Shown: one piece after another, positions 35,362 to 44,345 of the stretch
Numbering within the stretch: position 1 is the first letter of the stretch
How the letters are laid out: each line of letters opens with the position of its first letter
DNA from: DASXKD01 sp963734725
Lineage (GTDB): Bacteria; Actinomycetota; Actinomycetes; Streptosporangiales; Streptosporangiaceae
Reading direction: 5' to 3'
Length of the DNA: 64,000 nucleotides
Assembly (NCBI GenBank): GCA_963734725.1
Contig: CAVTIX010000027.1
Coordinates: 1 to 64,000 of the forward strand
The notes under the pieces: model-generated
Databases searched by the model: none
Seen by the model: only the letters and a program-made list of their open reading frames with translations
What the model was told of the DNA's origin: nothing
Program-made: the position numbers and the translations under genes

Positions 35362-35841
35362 CTATCGTGCGCCCGGTCGTGGCCGTTCTTTGATCCCGTC
35401 CGCGAGCAGGCCTACTACCTCGGCGATACGCGATGCACGAAGGTCCGGCCGGCGGGTCGTCGCATCGATGTAACGCAGGTAGGCCCTGCGGTAGAACTGC
35501 GCCAGCGTGTCGAAGAAGGCCCCAGCGGCCGGGTTGGCCGCCAGTGCTGCGGAGATGTCGTCGGCAAGATCGGCGCGCTGTGGGCCTTCCGGCGCCAGTT
35601 CAACGATCGCATCGGCACCTGCCGCAATACCCGTATGACGCATCCTCGCTGGGTTCAGGGTGAACGTCCATCCGCTGTCGTCAGGCGCAATCGTCACCCG
35701 CACCGGGCAGCCGTTGACCGTGCCGCTGACGTGATGCACAGCTTTGGCGCCCCACGCCTCGTCCGGGTCAAACGGAAGCGAAATAACGGCGTGACCACGG
35801 GAATTCACAGTGATCCGGGCGCGAAACCGTTCAACGCGCAT
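35362..35841 (-). CDS. DUF1905 / YdeI-OmdA-like protein
   Basis: 159 residues. The first 95 (FRARITVNSRGHAVISLPFD to IVELAPEGPQ) are the DUF1905 beta-barrel-like domain; the C-terminal 60 (AALAANPAAGAFFDTLAQFY, SRIAEVVGLLADGIKERPRP) match the OmdA helical region found in YdeI-type proteins. Function unknown; some relatives are annotated as bacteriocin-protection proteins. It begins 4 bp after the truncated IS1634-type transposase frame. Confidence 0.78.
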   Translation of the reverse strand: MRVERFRARITVNSRGHAVISLPFDPDEAWGAKAVHHVSGTVNGCPVRVTIAPDDSGWTFTLNPARMRHTGIAAGADAIVELAPEGPQRADLADDISAALAANPAAGAFFDTLAQFYRRAYLRYIDATTRRPDLRASRIAEVVGLLADGIKERPRPGAR

Positions 35842-35844
35842 GGC

Positions 35845-37473
35845 CTATCCTTCCACGCCTGAGGCTAGGCCCAGGACCGGCGCGTAACGCATGGCGGGTG
35901 ACGGTGCGGCGCCCAGCCGGCTCGCCATCGCCAACTCGACGCACTGGCACGCACCGGCCCCCGCGGGAACCTGCCAGGCCCGGCGCAGGTGCCAGGTCAG
36001 GTAGCAGGCGAGCATGCAGATCAGCACGTGGGCCTTGACGCGTTCTTCCAGCCGGTGCCAGATGGGCCGCAGGTCCAGGTCGTCGGATTTGATGTGCCGG
36101 AAGTCCCGCTCGACGTATTTGAGGTTTTTGTAGGCGGCCACCACGCTGGGGCCGTCCAGCTCGGCGGCGGGGACGGGGGTGCGCAGCACGTAGAACCCGT
36201 CCAGGGCGGCTTCCTCATCGATCTTGGCCTGGTCGCGGGTGACCGCCAGGCTGGTGTCAGTGATCACGATGCTGAAGTGCTTGGCGGTCTTGTATCTGCT
36301 GATCACCTTGCCCACCTCGACCCCGATCTGGGCGGCGCCGGTGAGCCGGCCGGCCCGGACCCGGGCGATGAGGGGGGCGAGCAGCTTCTCGGTGGCGGCC
36401 AGCAGGTCTTCGCGCTTGCGGGCCCGCTCGGCGGCCAGCACCGGGTTGCGGCAGGCGACCAGCCGCTCGCCGGGGTAGTCATCGGAGGTGATCTCGGCGA
36501 GGTCCTGCTGATCGAACAGCGACATCTGCAGCGGCCCGCCCTCGGCGATCAGCTTCTTGATGGCGGGGGCGCGCAGCGCGGTGATCCACCCGTAGGGGTC
36601 CGGCCGGGCTGTGCCGTCCTCCAGCTGGTTCAACGCGGCGATCCGGGCGCTGGTGATCATGCCGCGGTCGCCGACCATGACCATCTTGGCCAGGCCGAAC
36701 TTCTCCCGCACCACCGTGACGATCTCGGTGAACGCGCCGGGGTCGCCGGTGTTGCCGGGGAACACCCGGACCGCGACCGGGCGGCCCGCTGGGTCGGTGA
36801 GCAGCCCGTACTCGATCTGCAGCGTGCCTTTCTTGCCATCGCGGGAGTACCCGCGGGCGGCCAGCGGGCAGCACCGCCCCTCCAGCCAGGAGGACGACAG
36901 GTCAAACAGCGCCATCCGGGCCGGGTTCGCCTCCGGCCCCAGGTGGCGGCGGGCCAGCTCCGCCTCGATGGCGTCCTGCCTGCCTTCCAGCCAGTCCATC
37001 GCCGCGTAAATGTCATCGGTGCCGGCCTCCGCCACGCCCAGGTCGGCGCCCAGGGTGCTATCGGCCCACCAGGTCAGGGTGGCCAGCTTGGAGGCGGGCT
37101 TGACCACCCGGGAGATGATCAGGGCCAGGACCAGGTCCCGGTGCCGGCCCGGCGGGCCGAGCACCGCGGGCAGGCCCAGCTTCTTGGCCATCGCGTGGAC
37201 GGCGGCGACGTGCCCGTGCGGCAGCGACCCGGTGATGGTGACCGCCTGCCCGGCGGGGACCAGTTGCTGGCCTTTCAGGCCCGCGTCGATCAGGTCGATG
37301 ACGTGGCCGGGCAGCGCGGAGATGTTGGCTACGGTCTCGTTCTTGACCTTGCCGGCCTCCCGGTAGGTGCGCCGCAGGTAGGCCGAGGAGTAGTCCCGGG
37401 CCTGGCCTTGCTTGTCGACATAGCCCGTCTTCCTGACTCTGACTACGTGCACTCTGCCGCTGTTCCGCGTCAT
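35845..37473 (-). CDS. IS1634/IS4-type DDE transposase, C-terminus probably truncated
   Basis: 542 residues. DDE core pieces: ARMALFDLSSSWLEG (first Asp), MVMVGDRGMITS (second Asp), and the Y-loop region VVAAYKNLKYVERDFRHIK with the catalytic Glu. The N-terminus VHVVRVRKTGYVDKQGQARD is typical of the family. After AHVLICMLACYLTWHLRRAW the sequence departs from what family members carry (a Pro-rich linker and a further helical end), running into AMASRLGAAPSPAMRYAPVL, so the 3' end and terminal repeat are probably lost. Confidence 0.8.
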   Translation of the reverse strand: MTRNSGRVHVVRVRKTGYVDKQGQARDYSSAYLRRTYREAGKVKNETVANISALPGHVIDLIDAGLKGQQLVPAGQAVTITGSLPHGHVAAVHAMAKKLGLPAVLGPPGRHRDLVLALIISRVVKPASKLATLTWWADSTLGADLGVAEAGTDDIYAAMDWLEGRQDAIEAELARRHLGPEANPARMALFDLSSSWLEGRCCPLAARGYSRDGKKGTLQIEYGLLTDPAGRPVAVRVFPGNTGDPGAFTEIVTVVREKFGLAKMVMVGDRGMITSARIAALNQLEDGTARPDPYGWITALRAPAIKKLIAEGGPLQMSLFDQQDLAEITSDDYPGERLVACRNPVLAAERARKREDLLAATEKLLAPLIARVRAGRLTGAAQIGVEVGKVISRYKTAKHFSIVITDTSLAVTRDQAKIDEEAALDGFYVLRTPVPAAELDGPSVVAAYKNLKYVERDFRHIKSDDLDLRPIWHRLEERVKAHVLICMLACYLTWHLRRAWQVPAGAGACQCVELAMASRLGAAPSPAMRYAPVLGLASGVEG

Positions 37474-37652
37474 AGCCTAATCGTAGAGGGAACTTCGCGC
37501 ATGATGCCGTAGCGACACGCCAATTTTTCTGACTACGCTCTATGAGCAAATCCCGCTAAAAGCGCAGTTCAGGCTGCAACGCCTACGGAGAGCTACGGTA
37601 GGGTGAGGGACTGGCGCGGTGGCCGAGGCTCCGTTTCCAGCCCCTCCCCGTC

Positions 37653-37685
37653 GAACCGTGCATGCGGTTCTCTCGCACACGGCTC
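37653..37685 (-). ncRNA. Group II intron domain V
   Basis: Minus-strand sequence GAGCCGTGTGCG, a GAGA-type loop and CGCATGCACGGTTC, 33 nt, form the small hairpin that holds the intron's catalytic triad. It is the best preserved intron-RNA mark in the window and lies 12 bp after the reverse transcriptase stop. Confidence 0.85.
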
Positions 37686-37696
37686 TCCGACGTTCT

Positions 37697-39070
37697 TCAC
37701 CGTCGGCGTTCGGCCGGTGCCCGCCAGGGCCGGAAGGGCCTGGGGGCGATGACGGTTCCGCACAAGGTGATCAGCCCGAAGTTGTCCGGTGACCCGCAGG
37801 TCACCAGGCGCATGCCCCAGATACGGCTGCGTTTGTGGCGTTTGGCCACGAACCCGGCCAGCCGTTCCAGGGCGTACTGGCTGATCGCATCGAACATGCG
37901 GGCGGAGTTTCCGTAGCGGAAGTATCCGCCCCAGCCGCGCAGGAACAGGTTGAGTTCCTCCACGATCCATTCGTTGGGCAGCAGCAGCCGCTTCCGTCCG
38001 GTGATCTGCCGGATCCGGTCGCGGGCGTGCTGGGCCGCCTTGCGCGAGGGCCAGCGGGCGAGGAAGCAGACCCGGCTGGGCTTGACCGTGCCCCGGGCGC
38101 GCACCCACCGGTGATGGAAGCCGAGGAAGTCGAACCCCTCGGCGTCCTTGTCCTCGGTCAGGTGCACGATCCGGGTCTTGGCCTCCTTCAGTTCCAGGCC
38201 CAGCCCGCCCAGCAGTTGCCGCAGCCGCCCCAGGGCGGCTTCAGCCTGCTGCCGGGTGTCGCACATCACCACCAGGTCATCGCAGTAGCGCACCAGCACC
38301 CCGTGCTCGCGCGCGTCCCATACCCGGTCCAGCCGGTGCAGGTAGATGTTGCAGAGCAACGGGGATGCCGGGCCGCCTTGCGGGGCCCCGGTCACCTCCC
38401 GCCGCACCTGCCCGCCTTCCATCACCCCGGCGCGCAGCATCGCCCGCAGGAGCGTCAAGACGGCCTGGTCGCTGATGCGTTCCTCGACCGCTCGCATCAA
38501 CTTGCCGTGCGGAATCGCGGAAAAGCAGTTCGCGATGTCCGTCTCGACCACCCACCGCCGACCCTGCCAGGCCTCGTCGATGAGGACTTGCAGAGCATCG
38601 TGCGCCGACCGCTTCGGGCGGAACCCGAAGCTGCACGGGGCGAAGTCCGCTTCGAAGACCGGCTCAAGCACGATCTTCACCGCGGCCTGCACGATCCGGT
38701 CGCGGACCGCGGCGATCGCCAGCGGCCTGCGCTCGGCACTGCCCGGTTTGGGGATCAGCACCTGCCGCGCAGGCATGGGACGCCACGTCCCGGCCCGCAA
38801 CTCACTGGCCAGCTCGCCGAGCAGCCGGGTCACCCCGTACTCCTCGACGTCGGCCAAGGTGGTCTTGTCGATGCCCGGCGCGCCGTTGTTACGGCGCACC
38901 GCGATCCACGCCCGCCACAAGACGTCTTCGCGGTAGACCTTGTCTCGCAGCGCATGGAACCGTCGTTTCGGGTCGGCCTTGGCCGCCCGGTAAAGCACAT
39001 GCTGCAGGGCGCGAACCCCGTCCCCGTGGACGGCCGCCAGGGTGGACCTAGCCGTATTTCCGGCACTCAC
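37697..39070 (-). CDS. ltrA: Group II intron reverse transcriptase/maturase
   Basis: 457 residues from the GTG at 39070 (GGGAGG upstream). RT blocks in order: PLAIAAVRDRIVQAAVKIVL, FAPCSFGFRPKRSAHDALQ, WVVETDIANCFSAIPH, APQGGPASPLLCNIYLHRLD and the catalytic VRYCDDLVV, followed by the thumb/X maturase region (KRLLLPNEWIVEELNLFLRG). No HNH endonuclease domain follows, so insertion would depend on single-stranded or replication-fork targets. The frame is unbroken and the catalytic Asp pair intact, so the intron may still be mobile. Confidence 0.9.
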   Translation of the reverse strand: MSAGNTARSTLAAVHGDGVRALQHVLYRAAKADPKRRFHALRDKVYREDVLWRAWIAVRRNNGAPGIDKTTLADVEEYGVTRLLGELASELRAGTWRPMPARQVLIPKPGSAERRPLAIAAVRDRIVQAAVKIVLEPVFEADFAPCSFGFRPKRSAHDALQVLIDEAWQGRRWVVETDIANCFSAIPHGKLMRAVEERISDQAVLTLLRAMLRAGVMEGGQVRREVTGAPQGGPASPLLCNIYLHRLDRVWDAREHGVLVRYCDDLVVMCDTRQQAEAALGRLRQLLGGLGLELKEAKTRIVHLTEDKDAEGFDFLGFHHRWVRARGTVKPSRVCFLARWPSRKAAQHARDRIRQITGRKRLLLPNEWIVEELNLFLRGWGGYFRYGNSARMFDAISQYALERLAGFVAKRHKRSRIWGMRLVTCGSPDNFGLITLCGTVIAPRPFRPWRAPAERRR

Positions 39071-39655
39071 CGATCCGGGCCTCCCAGCTTGCGCGTGAAC
39101 GAAGCAGCGGCCCTTCCCTCCCCGCAGGTTGTGTTGTCCTGCAGGTCCGACCGGTACTACGGCCGCATCCGACTCCCTCCCGGCACCCCGCCCGCTTCCC
39201 GGCTCCTCACCGGTTATAGAACGGCGCGCTTCCACGGGCACCGGAGCCCGCTTCGGCCGGGGAGGGCCTCCCCAGTTCCCGCCGCCACCATCTGAACGTT
39301 CCGCGCCCCTTACGCCGGGCAGTTCCTCGCGGCTGCACTTCCAGGATCTTCGCCGCTTCCCTGGCCTTCACCGTGATTACACCGGCTCGGCACTGCCTCA
39401 TCCCCTAACGACGCTGCAGGCTTCGCTTCACGCTACGGACCGCTCAGTCGCTCCCCTCCTTTGAAAGGGCTTTCGACGCTGGGCTCCGGCCCGGCCCGTT
39501 TCCAGACCAGACCGCCAGCCTGCTACCGGGCCTCCTGGCAGCTACCCGGACCGGACTTACACCGGCAGGCGACGACGAGCTTCTGATCAGGTCATGATCG
39601 CTGGACAATCACCTCCTGATGCGCTGGGCGCACGCAACTTGGGTTTAGTAGCTCG

Positions 39656-39880
39656 TCAGTCCTGAATTGCAGGGTAGAGATGCTTGAGCTTGATTGGGCA
39701 TCCGCGGTCGTGAAGCGCCAGTCGCCCCCGGCCAGAAGCGCTGCGCGCCTCCTGCCACCGTGACCTCCCTCTCCAGCGTTGCCCGGTCGGCCAGCCGCCG
39801 ATCCAGGCACTGCCCGGCCAGCATCGCAAGCTCGATCTCGGCCATGTTCAGCCAACTGCCGTGCTTGGGCGTGTTGGCAA
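39656..39880 (-). pseudogene. C-terminal relic of an IS630-family transposase
   Basis: IANTPKHGSWLNMAEIELAM then LAGQCLDRRLADRATLEREV matches the last DDE block of IS630 transposases (the Glu of NMAEIEL). The final DWRFTTADAQ segment is in another frame and ends at 39656. Only about 75 codons remain. A TPR relic on the other strand abuts it and the group II intron lies just past its end. Confidence 0.7.
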
Positions 39881-39893
39881 TTCCAGCCGCTTG

Positions 39894-40088
39894 ACCTCGG
39901 CAGGCGCCTACCGGGCGGCGGGGGACCTCGACAGGGCCATCCCGCTGTACGAGGCCACCCTCGCCGACTGCACCCGGGTGCTGGGCGACGACCACCTGCT
40001 TACCAAGACCGTTCGCGACAACTTGCGTGGCCTGAGCGGGTGGTATAGCGGGTTATCACCCGTTCGCCCGCGAGTTCAGCATGGCTGA
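39894..40088 (+). pseudogene. TPR-repeat protein relic
   Basis: AGAYRAAGDLDRAIPLYEAT, then LADCTRVLGDDHLLTKTVRDNL, is one kinesin-light-chain-type tetratricopeptide repeat and the end of another, of the sort found at the C-terminus of NB-ARC/TPR proteins in actinobacteria. The upstream part is replaced by the IS630 relic. It ends at 40088. Confidence 0.55.
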
Positions 40089-40432
40089 AGGTGCCGCGCG
40101 GGGAACGCGCGGGTCATCTGGGACTTGGCGGCGGCGATCAACGTGGGTTCGTGGCGGTCATGGTGCTCGAACTTGGCAGCACCCGACTTGCGTGCCCAGG
40201 CGCTGCCGTTTCGTGACAGACGGTCACAGCTCGAGGGTCGCACGGCGCGCGATGTCCGCCCAATTGGGCGGCGGGAGCGTCGAGTTCTGGTAGCGCGCAA
40301 CTGCGCAGATCGGGCGTTCCGGTCCGGCGGTGTGCGGAACGCGGCGAGCGCGGTGCTTGCCCCAGGCACGGGCGCAGGCGTCCATCACCTGGCGTGGCGT
40401 GCGCGCGGAGCTGTCGCTTGTCGCGCCGGCAG
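40089..40432. other. Non-coding 344-bp gap
   Basis: I see no supported gene, RNA or clear repeat here; it separates the TPR relic from the repeat-protein gene. Confidence 0.4.
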
Positions 40433-41415
40433 CTAGCTCCAGCACCGGTGGGCCGGCGAGGTCTCGTTGACGACGAACGCCTGGAGGTGGCCGGAGGCGT
40501 CTTTGTAGAACCCGCCGGCGCTACAGTTGCCCGCCCGCGCGCACGACACCGAGATGATCTCGGCGTCCCCGCCCTTGTTCAAGGCTGCGATGCCGGGGAC
40601 CTGCTGCGCTCGCCCCCAGACGCCCTTGGCCTCCCCGGCGACGAACGTCTGTGTGTTGCCGGAGGCGTCTAGGTAGGACCCGCCGGCGCTGCAGTTGCCC
40701 GCCCGGGCGCACGACACCGAGGTGATCGCGGCTTCCCCGCCCTTGCTTACCGCGGTGCCGGGGACCTGCTGCGCTCGCCCCCAGATGCCCTTGGCCTCCC
40801 CGGCGACGAACGCCTGGGGGCGGCCGAAGGCGTCTGTGTGGAACCCGCCGGCGCTGCAGCTGCCCGCCGAAGCGCACGACACCGACTCGATCACGGCGTT
40901 CCCGCCCTTGTTCAGGGCCGCGGTGCCGGGAACCTGCTGCGCTTTCCCCCAGACGCCGTTCACCTCCCCGGCGACGAACGCCTGGCCGCGGCCGGAAGGC
41001 GTCTGGGTAGCGCCCGCCGGCGCTGCAGTTGCCCGCCGAAGCGCACGACACCGAGAAGATCACGGCGTTCCCGCCCTTGTTCAGGGCCGCGGTGCCGGGA
41101 ACCTGTTGCGCTTTCCCCCAGACGCCCCTCACCTCCCCGGCCACGAACGCCTGGAGATGGCCGGAGGCGTCCGCGTAGAACCCGCCGGCGCTGCAGTCGC
41201 CCGCCCGGCCGCACGACACCGAGGAGATCTCGGCGTCCCCGCCCTTGTTCAGGGCCGCGGTGCCGGGGACCTCCTCCGCTGGCCCCCAGATGCCGTTGGC
41301 CTCCCCGGCCACGAACGCCTGGGTGCGGCGGGAGGCGTCTGTGTAGCGCCCGCAGGCCGGACCCGCACCCGCCGCCGGCCACCTCCGCGATCGCCCCGCC
41401 GACCGTCTCGGCCAC
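40433..41415 (-). pseudogene. Protein of tandem 57-residue repeats, frameshifted
   Basis: Minus-strand gene made of about five to six repeats of a 57-residue unit: a GxWGxAQQVPGTAALNKGG block, a SVSCxxAGxCSAGGxY block and a DAxGxxQAFVAGE block, each with two conserved cysteines. DNA copies recur about every 171-173 bp. The frame switches near 40994, where one extra G (GGCCGGAAGG against GGCCGAAGG in sister repeats) breaks it. No signal peptide or start is clear at the upstream end, near 41415. The unit resembles a repeat found in exported actinobacterial proteins; the function is unknown. Confidence 0.6.
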
Positions 41416-41435
41416 GTCCAGCCGCCCAGGCCAGC

Positions 41436-41790
41436 GCGAACGCCGGCAAGGATCGGCCTATGGGCTCAGTTGGCCTCCTCGCACCCGCCTGAGCCCTTCA
41501 CCGGGTGGTTGCTCAGAGCGCGTTGAGGCTGAGCGCGGGCCGGGTCAGGCCGAGTGCGCAGTTGGCTTGACTGGCCAGGGGGCCGATCGAACGCCGCTGA
41601 CGAGTGATCTCGACGTTGGTTACGAACAGGTCTGGATCACCCATCCGCTCCAGGCATGCCCAGACACCTGTAGACACGGGGCTCCGGCAGTGGCCCTCAG
41701 TTGAGCTGGCACTATCCCAGGCTGCGAGCCTGTTGGCCCCACTTTTGGCCCCACCAGCTTGTTCGGATCTTTCGAATTAATCCTCTGAGC
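41436..41790. other. Non-coding 355-bp gap before tRNA-Thr
   Basis: No supported gene. The 80 bp next to the tRNA 3' end (41709-41790) read on the minus strand as RINSKDPNKLVGPKVGPTG; sequences like this sometimes sit beside integrated elements at tRNA ends, but no integrase or second copy of the tRNA end is present. Confidence 0.35.
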
Positions 41791-41866
41791 TGGAGCCCCC
41801 TTACGGAATCGAACCGTAGACCTTCTCCTTACCATGGAGACGCTCTGCCGACTGAGCTAAGGGGGC
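41791..41866 (-). tRNA. tRNA-Thr (GGT anticodon)
   Basis: 76-nt cloverleaf on the minus strand: acceptor GCCCCCT/AGGGGGC, D arm GCTC..GAGC, anticodon stem TCTCC/GGAGA with loop ATGGTAA (anticodon GGT, reads ACC), T arm TACGG TTCGATT CCGTA, discriminator T and an encoded CCA. All stems pair perfectly. It sits at the edge of the mobile-element-rich stretch. Confidence 0.95.
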
Positions 41867-41980
41867 AGGTATTAGGTTGTCTGACCTGGTGCTTTGTGCC
41901 TAACAGCCGGAACCTCAGGCGCCGTACAGCGGGTCCTGACCTAGGAGAGCTTAGTGCACCGGCACGTAATTGCGGTTGCG

Positions 41981-43377
41981 TTACGCGCTCCTCGCCGTGG
42001 GGCGAGCGACTCCCCGCCTGGCCTTGGGAGAGCTGGGCAGGGCGGGCCGGTGCCGGCCAGAGGACCCGCGGGCGCTGCGGGGATGGGCGCGGCGCCGGGG
42101 GTCACGCCGTGCCGGTGACACCCCTGGCAGGTGGGCCCCGGCTCGGCGGTGCGTGACAGCGGCCGGGAGGGCGGCCGGTGTGGTGCCGCCGCCGCTGCGG
42201 GCGGCGATGTTGGCGGCCGCAAGCAGATCGCGGTGCCCGGTCAGGCCACATGACGGGCAGGACATAACCCGCCCGGCAGGCTTGGGAATGCGTTCGCCGC
42301 AGGCCGGGCAGGTGGAGGAGGTTCCCCGCTCATCCACCAGCCTCACGATGATCCCGGCCGTTTCGGCCTTGTCGTGCAGCGCCCGGAGGAGGTGGCCGAT
42401 CCGCCAGGCGCGGATGCGCTGGTTATGCCGTCGCCCCGCGGCGAGGGCAAGCACGCCGCGCGGGTCACCCACTGCTAGCGTTCCGATCTTCCGCTGCTGC
42501 GCCCAGGCGACAACCTTCCGGGCGGCTTCATGCTGAGCCTGCCGGATCCGCCGCCGGTGGCGGGCCTCTGCCATCCGCTGGCGCCGGCGGTGTTTGCGCC
42601 ACCGCCGCGACCCGCGCTGACCCGGCATGGGTGCCCTATGGGCCACCGCCCGGCGCCGCGCCTTGACGTCGCGCAAGTGCTGGTGGCACTCGGCGCGCAG
42701 GGCCCGCCCCGATACCAGCAGAGCCTGGCCGCCCGGCCCGGCCACCGCGTAGGGGTGGATGATCCCCACGTCCACCCCCGCCACCCGCGAGCGCTCCGGC
42801 CTTCCCGCATCCGGGTAGCACGTGACTGGCACCTCGGCAGTGATGTCCACCCACAACCGGCCCGCGTCATAGACCAAAGTTGCCGAGCGAACCTGGCCGC
42901 CCGGGTAGGGCAAGTCCCGGTCCAGCCGGACGGTCAGCGGCGGGCGGCCTTTCGCGACCGGGACCCGCAGCCGCCTGCCATCCAGGCCAAACTGCCGTGA
43001 TACCAGCGCACCGGCACCACCCGGCGGCGCCGGCGCGGGAACCGTGCCGTGATATCCCCGGCCCGGCGGCGTTTCGCAGCGGCGAACCAGGCGTCCGAAT
43101 AGCGGCGCAGGACCGACCGGGCACCGGTCGTGTCCAGCTCCCCAAACGTCCCCGGCCCGGAAGCAGCCAGCTCCCGGCACAGTTCCTGGTACCCAGCCAG
43201 CGGAGTCGCCTGGCGGGCCCGCCGCCAGGCGTTCAGCTCCAAGACACAGCACCAGACGTCCCCGGCCGACACCAGCAGGCCCAGCAAACGGCGCCGCTGG
43301 GCACCGGTCAGCCGCAGCCCCGCCCGGGCAGAGCGGTACACCACCCGAGGCGACCCAGCATCCCGCTGCCGTGGCAT
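41981..43377 (-). pseudogene. TnpB/IS1341-type transposon nuclease, frameshifted and with atypical RuvC-II
   Basis: The start MPRQRDAGSPRVVYRSARAG at 43377 and the N-terminal region run to VVPVRWYHG; the rest (QFGLDGRRLRVPVAKG onward) is in another frame, one missing C near 42994 explaining the break. RuvC-I is VAGVDVGIIHP, the zinc ribbon CPACGE..CPSCG, RuvC-III GHRDLLAAANIA. At RuvC-II, where TnpB has an ED pair after a hydrophobic strand, this protein has LAVGDPRG, with no Glu. The C-terminal 60 residues are an Arg/Ser-rich tail. No tnpA partner or clear ends are seen. Confidence 0.7.
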
Positions 43378-43507
43378 GCTCACAGCACACCAGCAACCAC
43401 CGACAAACCTCACGGGCAAGCAACCGCATCCCGGACGCTTGCGTACTTCAGCGAAATCTCTGGTAGAGGGCGGCGCTAGCCGACCAGAGCCTGCATACAA
43501 CCCACAG

Positions 43508-44144
43508 TCAGGGGCGGGTGACGGTCTGCACGGGCGTGATCATGTACGTGCCCGACAGTGCGGCGGTGTCCCCGTCGTGGAATACGTCGCCGCAGCCCTG
43601 GACCTGGTAGATCTGCAGGTTGCCGCGAGCGCGGAGGGCCTGCAGCCTGCCGGTGGCATTGACGTACCGAAACCGTACTGTCCCGTTGCCCGCGGTGGCG
43701 CTGGTGCCGTCCGCCCTGAGGTTGCAGAAGGTTGGGTCGGTGAAGTGAAGATGCACGCCCGTTATCGTGCCGGTCGTGGTGCCCGTGGCCGGCTGGTAGG
43801 ACTTGGCAATGACTTTCCAGGGCAGACGGCCCGCGGTCAGGGTGAAGCAGCCGCCCCGGAAGCTCGCCGCGGCGATGGATCCGATGCTTGCACCGGGCAG
43901 CCCGGAGCCTGACCTGAACGTCCCCCGCGACGAGGACGATGCGCAAATGATCGCAGCCTGCCGTGTTGTCGTGTCGGCTAGCTCCGTTGTGCCCGCATGC
44001 CCGGTGAACGAGCCGCCCGGGCTCACCGTCCAGCCTGCGCCGGCGGCCGGGGAAGTCGCCTGCGCCGAGCGCAAAGGCGGCGAGCGCAGCAGCCACGGCG
44101 GCGAGGAGCAGACGCGTCGCGCGGGACGATGCAACCAGCCGCAT
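43508..44144 (-). pseudogene. Secreted beta-rich protein of unknown function, frameshifted after the signal peptide
   Basis: The signal peptide MRLVASSRATRLLLAAVAAA begins at 44144 in one frame; the mature part (WTVSPGGSFTGHAGTTELAD to SGTYMITPVQTVTRP) is in another. Dropping one base at about 44069 joins them as ...AFASAQATSPAAGAGW with a natural cleavage site. The mature domain resembles secreted proteins common in actinobacteria, with a WTVSPGG-SFTG opening and paired-strand pattern. Function unknown. Confidence 0.6.
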
Positions 44145-44232
44145 AAGAGCATGGCTACGACCCGGGTGGCGGCGCGTCAATGCCTCGCCCGGTGACAAGA
44201 CCATGGTGCGGGAGCCGACCCGCGCACACCGC

Positions 44233-44330
44233 TTAGAAGGCGGTGCCGGCGGCGCGCTTGGAAGCGATAGCGGCGGGCGTGTTAGAAGGCGGTACCGGCG
44301 GCGTGTTTGGAGGCGATAGCGGCAGCGTGC
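44233..44330. repeat. Two tandem 49-bp repeats
   Basis: Unit 1 (44233-44281) and unit 2 (44282-44330) are tandem copies that differ at a few positions, both starting TTAGAAGGCGGT and containing GGCGATAGCGGC or GCGATAGCGGC. 49 bp is not a multiple of three, so they are not coding repeats. They lie between the stops of two same-strand genes. Confidence 0.7.
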
Positions 44331-44345
44331 GTGGTGTCCGCCAGG

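Larger units (their letters stand above)
37598..39633 (-). mobile_element. Group II intron, complete, with reverse transcriptase
   Basis: About 2.04 kb on the minus strand. The 5' end GTGCGCCC at 39633 fits the GTGYG consensus; a domain I piece CGGTGTAAGTCCGGTCCGG lies at about 39541-39560; the reverse transcriptase gene sits in the domain IV position; domain V is at 37653-37685 and a domain VI stem (GGGGCTGG/CCAGTCCC) ends near 37598. The 3' border is judged from the CCCTAC end and could be off by a few bases. It lies 23 bp beyond the stop of an IS630 transposase relic and ahead of the IS1634-type element. Confidence 0.8.

Noticed and set aside
35989..37512. 507-codon plus-strand frame
   Set aside because: Antisense of the IS1634-type transposase; no motif of its own.
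40433..41415. Regular repeats that could suggest a CRISPR array
   Set aside because: The period is about 171 bp, the repeats are coding with conserved cysteines and there are no unique spacers. No CRISPR array is seen anywhere in the window.
41709..41790. Possible integration (att) site at the tRNA-Thr 3' end
   Set aside because: No integrase gene and no second copy of the tRNA end in the window.
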